From Nonomuraea zeae (GTDB taxonomy: Bacteria; Actinomycetota; Actinomycetes; Streptosporangiales; Streptosporangiaceae), in the NCBI RefSeq assembly GCF_005889725.1, contig NZ_VCKX01000034.1, positions 1 to 64,000 on the forward strand: a DNA stretch of 64,000 nucleotides, in the 5' to 3' direction. The notes below the pieces were generated by a model. That model was not told the origin of the DNA, ran no database searches, and worked only from the letters and a program-made list of their open reading frames with translations. This document shows positions 1 through 10,032 of this stretch, one piece after another (position 1 is the first letter of the stretch; the number at the start of each line of letters is the position of its first letter). The translations under genes were made by a program, and so were the position numbers.

Positions 1-113
1 GGCGTGTCGGAGCGCACCACCGCCCCCCAGCGCGTACGCCGCCCGCCCGCGGCCGGCAGCCCGCCCAGGTCGCGTACGTTGTGACAGCCCTCCCAGGCCA
101 GATCCCGTTCCAT
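1..113 (-). CDS. Tyrosine/serine protein phosphatase, N-terminal part (runs off the window edge)
   Basis: A reading frame entering from the left edge begins on the minus strand with ATG at 113 (an in-frame GTG at 122 is the alternative) and reads M-ERDLAWEGCHNVRDLGG then RRTRWGAVVRSD. The segment N-V-R-D-L-G-G followed by a charged G-R-R-T-R-W-G-x-x-x-R-S-D is the N-terminal hallmark of the bacterial Y_phosphatase3 family, dual-specificity phosphatases whose C-x5-R active site would lie beyond the window. An AGGATAGGG purine run precedes the start. It is divergent from the enoyl-CoA hydratase gene. Only about 37 codons are visible, so the family assignment rests on this one motif and the catalytic residues cannot be checked. 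Confidence 0.6.
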   Translation of the reverse strand, partial: MERDLAWEGCHNVRDLGGLPAAGGRRTRWGAVVRSDT

Positions 114-165
114 GCGGGCCACCCTATCCTTGCCTTCCTGGCCTAGAACATGGTTCGGTTAGCGT

Positions 166-939
166 ATGGCGGAACTCGTGCTCTCATCGGTGGACCAGGG
201 CGTGCTGACGCTGACCTTCAACCGTCCCGACACGCTCAATGCCTGGACGGATGCCATGGGGCGGCGCTACTTCGACCTGCTGGCACAGGCGGAGAAGGAC
301 CCGGAGATCCGGGCCGTGGTGGTCACCGGCGCAGGAAAGGGCTTCTGCTCGGGCGCCGACTTCAAGACGCTGACCGCCATCCAGACCGGCTCCTACGACA
401 GCGAGCCCGACCCCAGGCCCAACACCTACCCCACCACCATCGGCAAGCCGATCATCGCCGCGGTCAACGGCGCCTGCGCCGGGCTGGGCATGGTGCACGC
501 CCTCGTCTGCGACCTCGTCTTCACGGCCGAGGACGCCAAGTGGACGACCGCGTTCCCGCGCCGCGGGCTGATCGCCGAGTACGGGCTCTCCTGGGTGCTG
601 CCCCGCGTCATGGGGCAGCAGCGGGCCATGGACATCCTGCTGTCCGGCCGGGTGTTCACCGGCCGGGAGGCCTGCGAGCTGGGGCTGGCCAACCGCGCGG
701 TGCCGAGGGAGTCGCTGCTCGCCCAGGCGCAGGCGTACGCGGGGGAGCTGGCGACCTACAGCTCGCCCGCGTCGATGGCGGTGATCAAGCGGCAGGTGTG
801 GCACGACTGGGACACCACCCTGGAGCAGTCCGCCAGGGTGGCCACCCAGGAGATGGTCGCCTCCTTCGGCCGCCCCGACTTCGCCGAGGGCGTGGCCAGT
901 TTCCTGGAGCGGCGGCCGCCGAACTTCCCGCCGCTCTAG
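166..939 (+). CDS. Enoyl-CoA hydratase/isomerase family protein
   Basis: A 257-residue crotonase-fold protein, the normal length for the family. It would hydrate 2-enoyl-CoA thioesters (or a related crotonase reaction) in fatty-acid or amino-acid catabolism in the cytoplasm. The two oxyanion-hole segments are visible: GKGFCSGADF near residue 65 and NGACAGLGM near residue 105, followed by the usual FPRRGLIAEYG region that carries an active-site acidic residue and a C-terminal helix ending in ERRPPNFPPL. The start ATG at 166 lies close downstream of AT-richer DNA and has no obvious Shine-Dalgarno, so a leaderless transcript is possible. Substrate cannot be deduced. It stands alone, convergent with galactokinase 7 bp away. 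Confidence 0.9.
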   Translation: MAELVLSSVDQGVLTLTFNRPDTLNAWTDAMGRRYFDLLAQAEKDPEIRAVVVTGAGKGFCSGADFKTLTAIQTGSYDSEPDPRPNTYPTTIGKPIIAAVNGACAGLGMVHALVCDLVFTAEDAKWTTAFPRRGLIAEYGLSWVLPRVMGQQRAMDILLSGRVFTGREACELGLANRAVPRESLLAQAQAYAGELATYSSPASMAVIKRQVWHDWDTTLEQSARVATQEMVASFGRPDFAEGVASFLERRPPNFPPL

Positions 940-946
940 GGGGGCG

Positions 947-2062
<1,116 letters not shown>

Positions 2063-2105
2063 AATCGAACACTCCTCAACAAAGGCCCGACCGTAGACTA
2101 GCGCC

Positions 2106-2900
2106 ATGGAGGAGCTCCTGGATCCAGGGCTCGGCCGGGTCCGGGTGTTCCTGAAGCATGATGACAACAAGCCGCGCAAGCTCAAGTACAACCTGGGCCA
2201 TCCCCGGCTGCTGACCTTCGGCGGCGCCTACTCCAATCACATCAGGGCCGTGGCCGAGGCGGGGCGGCGGCACGGGATCGAGACGATCGGCGTCATCCGC
2301 GGCGAGGAGCACCTGCCGCTCAACCCCTCGCTCGCCCACGCCGTCGCCTGCGGCATGACGATCACCTATCTGGACCGGGCCTCCTACCGGCTCAAGCACA
2401 CCGAGGAGGTGCTGGCCGGGCTGCGGGCGCGTTGGGGGCAGGACATCGCGATCCTGCCCGAGGGCGGGAGCAACGCGGCGGCCGTGCGGGGGTGCGCGGA
2501 GCTGCCGGGGGAGATCGGCACGGACTACGACGTCATCTGCTGCCCGGCCGGGACCGGCGGGACGCTGGCCGGGATCTCGGCGGGGCTGCCCGAGGGGAAG
2601 CGGGCGCTCGGGTTCGCGGTGCTGAAGGGGGCCGGGTTCCTGAACGGGGAGGTGGCCCGGCTGCAGCAGGAGGCGTACGGGCGGACCTGGGCGAACTGGT
2701 CGGTCAACCTGGACTACCACTTCGGCGGGTACGCCAAGTCCACGCCCACCTTGGACAGATTTATCGCGAAATTTCGGGTCGAGGGGGTCTACGTGGCGAA
2801 GATGCTCTACGGGATCCTCGACCTCGCCCGCCAGGACGCCTTCGCCCCCGGCACCCGCATCGTCGCGGTCATCACCGGCCGGCCCCTGCCCCGGCTTTAG
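2106..2900 (+). CDS. PLP-dependent D-cysteine desulfhydrase / ACC deaminase family protein
   Basis: A 264-residue fold-type II PLP enzyme of the ACC deaminase/D-cysteine desulfhydrase family. The internal-aldimine lysine lies in DDNKPRKLKYNL (residues 19-30), the substrate-loop motif TFGGAYSNHIRA follows, and the phosphate-binding glycine loop is CPAGTGGTLAG. Family members split D-cysteine to pyruvate, ammonia and sulfide or deaminate 1-aminocyclopropane-1-carboxylate; nothing here discriminates. It is shorter than the usual 300-330 residues: the N-terminal lead-in is reduced and the canonical C-terminal HTGG is replaced by ITGRPLPRL. A TAGACT -10-like hexamer at 2094-2099 sits 7 bases before the ATG, so the mRNA may be leaderless. 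Confidence 0.8.
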   Translation: MEELLDPGLGRVRVFLKHDDNKPRKLKYNLGHPRLLTFGGAYSNHIRAVAEAGRRHGIETIGVIRGEEHLPLNPSLAHAVACGMTITYLDRASYRLKHTEEVLAGLRARWGQDIAILPEGGSNAAAVRGCAELPGEIGTDYDVICCPAGTGGTLAGISAGLPEGKRALGFAVLKGAGFLNGEVARLQQEAYGRTWANWSVNLDYHFGGYAKSTPTLDRFIAKFRVEGVYVAKMLYGILDLARQDAFAPGTRIVAVITGRPLPRL

Positions 2901-2983
2901 ACCCAGCTGCAGACTCGGCCGCCGACCCAGCCGCAGACCCAGCCGCCGACCCGGCCACAGACCCAGCCACGGACCCAGCCTCC
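2900..2983. repeat. Seven tandem 12-bp repeats, consensus GACCCAGCCGCM
   Basis: Seven head-to-tail 12-bp units begin in the last base of the PLP-enzyme stop codon and end 3 bp before the stop of the convergent DUF6766 gene. Units 3, 4, 6 and 7 differ by one to three bases. The array is intergenic, is GC-rich and asymmetric, and does not fold into an obvious hairpin. It may come from slippage of coding DNA (it could encode Asp-Pro-Ala-Ala type repeats in one frame). Confidence 0.8.
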
Positions 2984-2986
2984 GGC

Positions 2987-3658
2987 TCAGCCTTCGACGC
3001 CGGTGGCCGCGTGGGAGGCGCCGACCGGCTTGGACTCGGGCGAGCCGCGCTGGCGCAGGTAGATCGACAGCACCACCATCGACAGGACGGCCAGCAGCTC
3101 CGACTGCCAGTTCTGCAGGCTGCGGTTCCAGAACTCGGGGGAGGTCACGTACGAGCCCCACGAGACCGGGTCGCGCAGGTCAGAGAGTCGCTCCGAGTTG
3201 TACGCGGCCTGTCCCGCCACCGACTGCGCCAGCCACGACAGCAGGAAGACCGCGCCCATCACCAGCCCCAGCGAGTTGCTGAACAGCCTGAGCCGAGCCC
3301 CGCCGGCCCTGGCCCAGGCGGGCGAGTCGGCCCGCGCGTGCCGCCCGACCAGTTGCTGCTCGTCGGACTCCGCGCCCGCGTCCTCCGCTCGCTTGGACTC
3401 GGGCGAGCCCTTCTGGACGAGCCAGACGGTGAGCATGATGAACAGGAAGAACTGCAGGTACTCCGACTGCCAGTTCTCCGCCACGTCCACCGCGTACGAG
3501 GACGACGTGACGTACTCGACGATCGAGACGGGCTCGCCGCCGCCGGCCAGTTGCAGGTCGTTGTACTGGAGCAGCCCGGCCACGGCCTGCCCGCCCAGCG
3601 CCAGCAGGAACATGACCAGGAACGCCAGGGCCAGCCCGTTCTCCTTCAGCCGTCTCAT
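2987..3658 (-). CDS. DUF6766 family membrane protein
   Basis: A 223-residue integral membrane protein with about four hydrophobic segments in two similar halves. Each half ends with the same signature: ENWQSEYLQFFLFIMLTVWL then QKGSPESK in the first, QNWQSELLAVLSMVVLSIYL then QRGSPESK in the second. This duplicated N-W-Q-S-E...GSPESK pattern is what I recognise as DUF6766, a family of unknown function. Start ATG at 3658 was chosen because it overlaps the stop codon of the upstream 27-residue membrane peptide (ATGA), giving translational coupling and a proper N-terminal membrane helix (LALAFLVMFLLALGG). Third gene of an envelope operon with a lipoprotein and the micro-protein. Confidence 0.8.
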   Translation of the reverse strand: MRRLKENGLALAFLVMFLLALGGQAVAGLLQYNDLQLAGGGEPVSIVEYVTSSSYAVDVAENWQSEYLQFFLFIMLTVWLVQKGSPESKRAEDAGAESDEQQLVGRHARADSPAWARAGGARLRLFSNSLGLVMGAVFLLSWLAQSVAGQAAYNSERLSDLRDPVSWGSYVTSPEFWNRSLQNWQSELLAVLSMVVLSIYLRQRGSPESKPVGASHAATGVEG

Positions 3659-3738
3659 AGGTGCGACCACCCCATGGCGAAGAACCAGGCCAGGCCCACC
3701 ACGATGATGGCCAGCGTCAGGATGAACATCACGCGCAT
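3655..3738 (-). CDS. 27-residue single-pass membrane micro-protein
   Basis: A 28-codon frame encodes M-R-V-M-F-I-L-T-L-A-I-I-V-V-G-L-A-W-F-F-style sequence: a positive N-terminus, one hydrophobic helix of about 18 residues and a short polar tail ending GWSHL. Its ATG overlaps the stop of the upstream lipoprotein gene (TGATG) and its own TGA overlaps the ATG of the DUF6766 gene (ATGA). This double overlap, with the exact fit of a transmembrane helix, argues that it is a real gene. Function unknown; it could be a subunit or regulator of the DUF6766 protein. Confidence 0.7.
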   Translation of the reverse strand: MRVMFILTLAIIVVGLAWFFAMGWSHL

Positions 3739-4121
3739 CAGTCGTCGACCTCGCACTTGTAGGGGAGGTCGCGCACGGGCACGCACCCCGCGGCCCTGAT
3801 CCGCCAGCCGTCGCTGAAGCGGTGCAGGAAGAGCGTGTCACCGGCCAGGCGTACCTGGGCGTCGTCGCCCCACACGCTCGCCGACGTCACCGCCCCGCCC
3901 GGGCCCAGGTCCAGCTCGCGCAGGGCGTCGGGGCAGGTCTGTCCGGAGTTCGGCAGGCTCTCGGCGGTGCTGCGGGTCAGCATGGCGCACGCGGCCGCCT
4001 CCTGGTGCGCGGACACCGCGGCGTGGAAGCGCTCGGCCGCACGCGCGGGCGAGGCGGTGTCCACGGAGCAGCCGGCCGCTCCGAGGGCCAGCGCCGCCAC
4101 GACGACGAGCGGGATCCTCAT
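3738..4121 (-). CDS. Small secreted lipoprotein, function unknown
   Basis: A 127-residue protein with a type II signal peptide: MRIPLVVVAALALGAAGC, with lipobox GAAGC giving Cys18 as the lipidation site. The mature part has conserved-looking cysteines (ACAMLT, GQTCPDAL, AAGCVPV, YKCEVDD) that could form disulfides, and a W-G-D-D-A-Q-V-R-L / TLFLHRFSDGWRI segment typical of small NTF2-like actinobacterial lipoproteins that read out as 'W-x-I-x-A-A-G-C' near the end. First gene of the operon with the micro-protein and DUF6766 protein, so probably functions at the outer face of the membrane with them. No enzymatic motif is visible. Confidence 0.8.
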   Translation of the reverse strand: MRIPLVVVAALALGAAGCSVDTASPARAAERFHAAVSAHQEAAACAMLTRSTAESLPNSGQTCPDALRELDLGPGGAVTSASVWGDDAQVRLAGDTLFLHRFSDGWRIRAAGCVPVRDLPYKCEVDD

Positions 4122-4181
4122 GAGTCACGTGCTACCCACGGGCGGATCGGCCATGCTGCGGCAGGAGAACAGGGGCGGGGG

Positions 4182-4727
4182 TCAGCCGAGCTGGTCGAGG
4201 ACCGGGGAGACCAGGGCGTTCAGCTCGCGGGCCAGCACGGCGACGGCGCGGTGGGCGCTCTGCTCCACCTGGTCGTGCGGCCCCTCCGGCTCGGGCGGCA
4301 GGTCGTCGAGCGGCACGGGCGCCTCGACCAGCAGCGTCGCGCGCAGGAACGGGATCCTGGCCAGGTCCTGCTGGGTCGGCTCGACGTACTGGCCGAAGGT
4401 CTCCTGCCAGCCCAGCCAGCCGCGGTCGCGCCACCAGGCCCGTGACCGGGTGAGCTCCTCCGGCAGCGGCGAGACCACCCTGACCCGCGCGTAGAGCGTG
4501 CCGTCCCAGGTGTTGCGGTGGCAGGTGGCCTCCAGCACGCGCCGGTCCCACCGCACGAAGCCGGGCGTCAGCGACGGCGGCGTGGCCAGCCGCCAGGCCG
4601 CGCACGCGAACCTGACGGGAGCGATGTCGCCCCACTCGAACTCGTCCAGGTTCTTGCGCACGTGTACGGCATAGCGCCCGTCACGGTCCCTGTCGAACTC
4701 CTGATCGATCCAGAACGCCTTGCCCAT
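4182..4727 (-). CDS. Hypothetical protein
   Basis: I do not recognise this 181-residue soluble protein. It begins MGKAFWIDQEFDRDRDGRYA, is rich in Trp and Arg (AWRLATPPSLTP, RSRAWWRDRGWLGWQ), and ends with an acidic-proline linker (DDLPPEPEGPHD) followed by a helix. No signal peptide, membrane segment or metal motif is visible. The ATG at 4727 is chosen because the residues upstream of it read as non-coding; the Shine-Dalgarno is weak and an in-frame GTG 9 bases upstream is an alternative. It is divergent from the large TPR gene (about 120 bp between starts), where ACACATGTGT at 4803-4812 is a 10-bp palindrome. Confidence 0.6.
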   Translation of the reverse strand: MGKAFWIDQEFDRDRDGRYAVHVRKNLDEFEWGDIAPVRFACAAWRLATPPSLTPGFVRWDRRVLEATCHRNTWDGTLYARVRVVSPLPEELTRSRAWWRDRGWLGWQETFGQYVEPTQQDLARIPFLRATLLVEAPVPLDDLPPEPEGPHDQVEQSAHRAVAVLARELNALVSPVLDQLG

Positions 4728-4849
4728 GAGGTACACGCTACGGCGCTCCCCGACTTCCCCGCGCAAGGACAGGAGATCTCGGAATGCCCTGTGACGTGGG
4801 TGACACATGTGTAGCTTTTTCACATTATTCGATGACCTTGGAGTGAGTG

Positions 4850-7800
4850 ATGGCGTCAGAACAGCTCGACGCGGCCATGGAGCACTGGAAAGCGGGAGAT
4901 CACGACACGGCCGCCGCGCTGTTCAGGCAGATCGCGGCCACGGGAGACCCGGAGGCGTCCCACCTGCTGGCCGGGCTGCTGTTCGAGCAGGGAGACCTGG
5001 ACGGAGCCGAGGCGGCGCACAGATCGGTGATCCAGTCGGGCGACCCCGTGTTCGGGCAGCGCTCGGCCATCGCCATGGGGATGATGCTGGTGACCGCCAA
5101 GGAGTGGCCGGCCGCGCACCGGGTGCTGTCGATCGCGTCGAGCGGGGCCGATTTCGAGGTCGCCGCGCTCGCCGAGACGGCGCTGGTGCTGGTGCACACG
5201 CAGCTGGGGGACGAGCAGGGTGCTCAGGCGGCGCTGGAGCGGGCCCGCAGGTGCCACAGTCCGGCCGTCGCCGAGCTGGCCGCGCGGCTGGAGCTGCCGG
5301 AGTTCGACCAGGACCCGGCCTCGGCGCGCGACCTGTACGAGGAGGCCGAGGACGAGGACGAGTACCGGGCGCTGCTGACCTGCGGCGACCCCGACGTGGT
5401 GGCGCTGGCGGCGTTCCAGCTCTACCAGCTGTACGCCGACGAGGAGGACTACGAGCAGGCCCGCGAGGTGTGCGAGCACGCCATCGCCGTCGGCCACCCC
5501 GACCACCTGGCCATGGCGCACAAGCTGCTCGGCGCGGTGCTGGTGGACCTGGGCGAGTACGCCGAGTCGGCGGCCGCCTACCGCGTGGCCGCCGAGGACC
5601 CGAGGCCCGACATCCGGCTGCCCTCCCTCATCGAGCTGGCCAAGGTGACGGCGCAGCTCGGTGACGTGGAGGAGACGAAGGCGATCTTCCGCAGGGTGGT
5701 CGCCAGCGGGCAGCGTGACTACGTCGTACAGGCTCAGGCGTGCCTGGCTCAGATGCACACCGAGGCGGGCGACGCGGCCGAGGCGCTGGCCGCGCTGCGC
5801 GCGGTGCTGGAGGCGGGCGAGAGCGAGTGGGCCTCGGTCTGCGTCACCCTGCTCGGCATGCTGCTCGAACAGCGGCCGGACGCCTCCGCCGAGATCCTGG
5901 CGCTGGCGGAGTACGCGGCCGGGCACGCGGACGCCGACGCCGCGTTCAAGGCCGGGCTGCTGCTTGAGCACGCGGCCAGGCAGCAGCCGCTCGCCGACCC
6001 CGTGGAGGAGCAGGCGCTCCAGGACACCGACGACGGCCTGGCCCGGCTGAAGGCCGGCGACCTGGACGAGGCCCGGCGCCTGCTGCGCAGGGCCGCCGAC
6101 TCGGGCGCGCCCACGCAGTCGTTGCGGGCCATGGTGACGCTGGCCGAGCTGGAGATGGGCGAGGGCGACCGGGAGCAGGCCGACGAGCTGCTCGCGTACG
6201 TGGCCGAGAGCGACGACCTGCTCCAGGGCTTCAACGCGGCCTTCCTGCTGCACCTGCTGCGGGAGTCCGGCGACGAGCCGCATCCGGTGCTCGGGGCGAT
6301 GCTCGACCATCAGCGGCTGGGCAGGGAGGAGGGGCTGCTGCGCTACCGGGCGGCCATGGACCACGCGGACCCGGCCGTCTCCGCGATCGGCACCGCCGTG
6401 TTCGCGCAGGTCCTGGCCTCGATCGGGTACGACCTGTCGGACGCGGCCGAGATGTTCGCCGCGGCGGCGGACTCCGGCGATCCGCTCGCGCTGTCGTACA
6501 CGGCGTTGATCTGCAAGGACATCCTGGCCGAAGAGCACGAGGCGGTCGCGCTGCTGCGCCGGGCCTGGGCGGACGGCCATCCGGCGCTGGCGGCCTGGGT
6601 GGCGCACGGGCTGGGCGCGCTGATCGCGGAGCGGGATCCGGCTGGGGCGCGGGCCGCGTACGCGGTGGCGGCGCAGAGCGGCAACCGGGGGCTGCGGGCC
6701 GAGGCGACGGGCTCGCTCCTCGTGGTGCTGGAGCGGCAGGGCGACCTGCTCGCGGTCTGCCGGGTGCACGAGAGGCGGCTGGGGGAGGACCTGCCGGCGG
6801 CGGACATCGCGCGCAGCGCCTGGCTGCTCGGGTTCTACCGGGCCAGGCTGGGCGACCTGTCAGGCGCGCGGGCGGCCTTCGGCCTGGCCGAGGGGGAGCC
6901 CGAGGACATGGGACGCTTCGCGCGGTGCCTGCTCGACCTGGACTTCGCGGGTGCGGCGGCGGCGTTCGAGGCGATGGAGGAGGAGGGCGACCTCTTCCTG
7001 TCGTCCAAGCTCGCCACGGAGTGCGCGCACGTCTGGCAGCGGGCCGGCGAGCCGGCCGCCGCGGACCGGGCGCTGTCCCTCGTGGTCGAGGCCGGGGATC
7101 CGCGCCTGCGCCAGGAGGCGGGCTGCTACCTGGGCGCGCTGCGCAACGACGCGGGCGACAAGCTCGGCGCGCTGCGCGCCTGGGAGCGCGCGGCCGAGGG
7201 CGGCAACGAACGGCTGGCCGTCATGACGCAGCGCGACATCGGCTGGGCGCGGCAGGAGCTCGGGCTGTACGCGGAGGCGGCCGTCGCCTATCGGCTGGCG
7301 CTCGGTCAGGAGGGCCTCGACGAGCGGCGCGCGGCCGGCCTGACCATGCGGCTGGCGGAGGTGCTGGTGGCCGATGGCTCGGCGGAGGAGGGCGGTGAGC
7401 TGCTGCGGGAGGCGTTCGGCGCGGCCGATGGCCGTCTCCGGCTGGCCCGCCTGCTGCGCGACCACGGCGACCTGACGGCCGCACTCGCCACCCTGAGGAC
7501 GCCCGGCGCCCAGGACGGAACCGGGACGCAAGACGCGGACGAGGCTCGGTTGCTCGGCGAGCTGCTCGCCAGGACCGGTGACGTGGCGGGGGCGCGGGCG
7601 GCGTTCGAGCGGGCCGTGCTCGCCGCGCCCGAGTCGGCGTCGGCCGTGCTGGTGGCGGCGGCGCGGCTGCTGGGAGATGCGGGCGACGCCGAGTACGCCC
7701 GCTCCGCCTGCGAGCGGATCGTGGCGCTGGACGACGACGAGTGGTGCGTCGCCGTGGCCCGCGTCCGCCTCGGCACGGCCTCCGCCAAGGAGCGGGGCTG

Positions 7801-9970
7801 GGTGCTGGCCGACGACGGCGACAGGGCGGGCGCGGTCGCGGCGCTGACCGAGTTCGCCGGGTCGGAGCTGATGGCCGAGCTGCTGCTCGCGCTCAACGAC
7901 GACGACGCCCCCGCCGTACGCCGCCTGCTGGCCGGCGCGGACCCCGAGGCCCGGCGCGAGCCCCTGGCCGAAACCCTCGACCGGGCGCGCAGCCTGGACG
8001 ACGGAGAGGTGGCCGCTGCGCTGCACCAGGTGGTCATCGACCTGGGCGAGCCCGAGATCGCCGCGGAGGCCGCCGTGGCACTCGGCGCGATCCTGGCCGA
8101 GGCCGGCCACCACAGCCGCGCGGAGCTGAGCTTCCTGCCGGCCACCGAGCACGCGCACACGGCCCGCATGGCCTGGCGCAACATCGCCATCGTCCGCCAC
8201 CGCCGGGGCGACCTCGACGGGGCGATCGAGGCGGCGCGCGCGGCGATGCCGTTCACCGCCGTCTACCTGGCCGAGCTGCTGGCCGAGCGCGGCGACACCG
8301 CGGGCGTACGCGAGTCGCTGTCGGCCGGAGCGGCGGCCGGCGACCTCGACAGCCTGCGCCACCTGCTGGCCCACCTGCTCATGGAGCAGGATCACGACGC
8401 CGTGGCGACGGAGGCCGAGCGGGCCGTCGGCACCGGCGACCCCGAGACCGTGTCCATGGGGTACTGGGCGTGGGGCGACGCCCGCAAGGCCGCCGGCGAC
8501 CTGGAGAACGCGGCCCTCATGTACGGCAAGGGCGTGGACACCGGCTTCCCCGGCACCTCGGCCGGCATCCGGGTGGACCTCGCCAGGACCATGCGCGACC
8601 TTGGCGACGCGGCGGGCGCCGCCCGCGAGGTGCGGCTGGCCATGGAGTCCGGCGCGCGGGACGGCGCCCGGGACGCGGTGGAGCGGGGCGGCCTGCTGCT
8701 CGGCGTCTGGCTGCACGAGGACGGCGACCAGCTCGGCGCGGCGGAGGCGTTCGCGGCGGCGCTGGTGGCGGCCAGGGGCTCGGGCAGCGACCTGGCCAGG
8801 ACCGCGATGGACAACCTGACCGCCGTGGCCTACCAGGCGGCCGACCGCGGCGAGCACGCGCAGGCCGTCCAGGTGCTCAGGCTCGCCGGCGAGAGCACGG
8901 GCGCGGAGGGCGCCGGGGCGGAGGGTCCCCGCGTGGAGGGCTCCGGCGTGGCGAGCTCAGGCGCGGAGGAAATCGCTGCGGAGATCGCCGGGGTGGCGCG
9001 CGAGCTGGCCGGGGAGTGCGACGACCCGGCGGCCGTGCGGGCGTACTTCGAGCTGGCCGGCCGGCTCACCGGCGAGGGCCCGTTCACCGAGCTGAACATC
9101 GCCGACCGGCTGGCCGCGCTGGGCGAGCAGGCGGCGGCGCGGGCCATCTTCGAGCGGCTCAGCGAGCACGACGACGCCGAGGTGCGGTTCGTCGCCGGCG
9201 GCCGGCTGCTGGAGCTGCTCGGCGACGAAGGCGACGACGACGCCTTCTTCGACGTCGCCCAGCGGCGGGCGGCCGACGCCGACAGCCCGATCAAGGGCGT
9301 GTTCGGGAGCCTGCTCGGCATGCTCCAGGAGAGCAGGGGCGACACGGAGGCCTCGCTGGAGACGCTGCGCGAGGCGGCGGCCGGCGGCGAGCCCATCGCG
9401 CTGTCCACGCTGGCGCAGACGCTGGTCGGCGTGGGGCAGGTGGAGGAGGGGCGGCAGGCGTACCTGCGGGTGCTGGACGCCGGTGACGACGACCTCGCCG
9501 CGCGGGCGATGGTCGCGCTCGGGCAGATCTGCCAGGACGAGGACGAGCGGCAGGCGCGCGAGTGGTACCTCAAGGCCGTCGACGCGGCGGAGGGGCACAT
9601 CGGCGCGCTGGCGGCGATGTACCTGGGCGCGCTGGCCAAGCGGGACCGGGACTTCCCCGAGGCGCTCACCTGGTACCAGCGGGTCATCGACGCGGGGGAC
9701 TCCGAGTCCGGGCTGGCCGCCGCCCATCTCGGCGAGCTGTGCTACTGGCTCGGGGACCGCGACGGCGCGCTGCGGTACTACGAGCTGACGCTGGGACTGA
9801 CCGAGCAGGCCGAGCTGGTGGCCGAGGCCGCCTGCCGCCTGGGCGAGATCCGCTACGAGCGCGGCGACCTCGACCTGGCCAGGCTGCTGCTGGTCAGAGC
9901 CGTGGAGACCGGCGATCCCGGGTTCGGCTCCGAGGCCGAGGCGCTGCTGGGCAAGCTCGCCCGCAGGTGA
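4850..9970 (+). CDS. Giant tetratricopeptide/Sel1-like repeat protein (1,706 residues)
   Basis: The whole protein is built of 34-37-residue helical-hairpin repeats whose consensus reads roughly SGDPxxxxxAxxxLGxLLxExGDxxGAxAAYxRA, for example GDPEASHLLAGLLFEQGDLD at the N-terminus and DPGFGSEAEALLGKLARR at the C-terminus. Forty or more units fit in the length. The only visible break is a low-complexity Gly/Ala/Glu/Ser linker at about residues 1,349-1,375. It has no signal peptide, membrane helix, kinase or nuclease domain, so it is presumably a cytoplasmic scaffold. Start ATG 4850 has GGAG six bases upstream; a GTG three bases earlier is less well spaced. It stands alone and its partner cannot be told from context. 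Confidence 0.85.
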   Translation: MASEQLDAAMEHWKAGDHDTAAALFRQIAATGDPEASHLLAGLLFEQGDLDGAEAAHRSVIQSGDPVFGQRSAIAMGMMLVTAKEWPAAHRVLSIASSGADFEVAALAETALVLVHTQLGDEQGAQAALERARRCHSPAVAELAARLELPEFDQDPASARDLYEEAEDEDEYRALLTCGDPDVVALAAFQLYQLYADEEDYEQAREVCEHAIAVGHPDHLAMAHKLLGAVLVDLGEYAESAAAYRVAAEDPRPDIRLPSLIELAKVTAQLGDVEETKAIFRRVVASGQRDYVVQAQACLAQMHTEAGDAAEALAALRAVLEAGESEWASVCVTLLGMLLEQRPDASAEILALAEYAAGHADADAAFKAGLLLEHAARQQPLADPVEEQALQDTDDGLARLKAGDLDEARRLLRRAADSGAPTQSLRAMVTLAELEMGEGDREQADELLAYVAESDDLLQGFNAAFLLHLLRESGDEPHPVLGAMLDHQRLGREEGLLRYRAAMDHADPAVSAIGTAVFAQVLASIGYDLSDAAEMFAAAADSGDPLALSYTALICKDILAEEHEAVALLRRAWADGHPALAAWVAHGLGALIAERDPAGARAAYAVAAQSGNRGLRAEATGSLLVVLERQGDLLAVCRVHERRLGEDLPAADIARSAWLLGFYRARLGDLSGARAAFGLAEGEPEDMGRFARCLLDLDFAGAAAAFEAMEEEGDLFLSSKLATECAHVWQRAGEPAAADRALSLVVEAGDPRLRQEAGCYLGALRNDAGDKLGALRAWERAAEGGNERLAVMTQRDIGWARQELGLYAEAAVAYRLALGQEGLDERRAAGLTMRLAEVLVADGSAEEGGELLREAFGAADGRLRLARLLRDHGDLTAALATLRTPGAQDGTGTQDADEARLLGELLARTGDVAGARAAFERAVLAAPESASAVLVAAARLLGDAGDAEYARSACERIVALDDDEWCVAVARVRLGTASAKERGWVLADDGDRAGAVAALTEFAGSELMAELLLALNDDDAPAVRRLLAGADPEARREPLAETLDRARSLDDGEVAAALHQVVIDLGEPEIAAEAAVALGAILAEAGHHSRAELSFLPATEHAHTARMAWRNIAIVRHRRGDLDGAIEAARAAMPFTAVYLAELLAERGDTAGVRESLSAGAAAGDLDSLRHLLAHLLMEQDHDAVATEAERAVGTGDPETVSMGYWAWGDARKAAGDLENAALMYGKGVDTGFPGTSAGIRVDLARTMRDLGDAAGAAREVRLAMESGARDGARDAVERGGLLLGVWLHEDGDQLGAAEAFAAALVAARGSGSDLARTAMDNLTAVAYQAADRGEHAQAVQVLRLAGESTGAEGAGAEGPRVEGSGVASSGAEEIAAEIAGVARELAGECDDPAAVRAYFELAGRLTGEGPFTELNIADRLAALGEQAAARAIFERLSEHDDAEVRFVAGGRLLELLGDEGDDDAFFDVAQRRAADADSPIKGVFGSLLGMLQESRGDTEASLETLREAAAGGEPIALSTLAQTLVGVGQVEEGRQAYLRVLDAGDDDLAARAMVALGQICQDEDERQAREWYLKAVDAAEGHIGALAAMYLGALAKRDRDFPEALTWYQRVIDAGDSESGLAAAHLGELCYWLGDRDGALRYYELTLGLTEQAELVAEAACRLGEIRYERGDLDLARLLLVRAVETGDPGFGSEAEALLGKLARR

Positions 9971-10032
9971 ACTTGCGATGAATTAAATGACCGATTAGTC
10001 TCGTCTGGTCAAATAACTGGGGTGAGACAAAG

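Noticed and set aside
8896..8985. Possible frameshift in the TPR gene at the low-complexity stretch
   Set aside because: Repeats resume in the same frame on both sides, so it is an in-frame linker.
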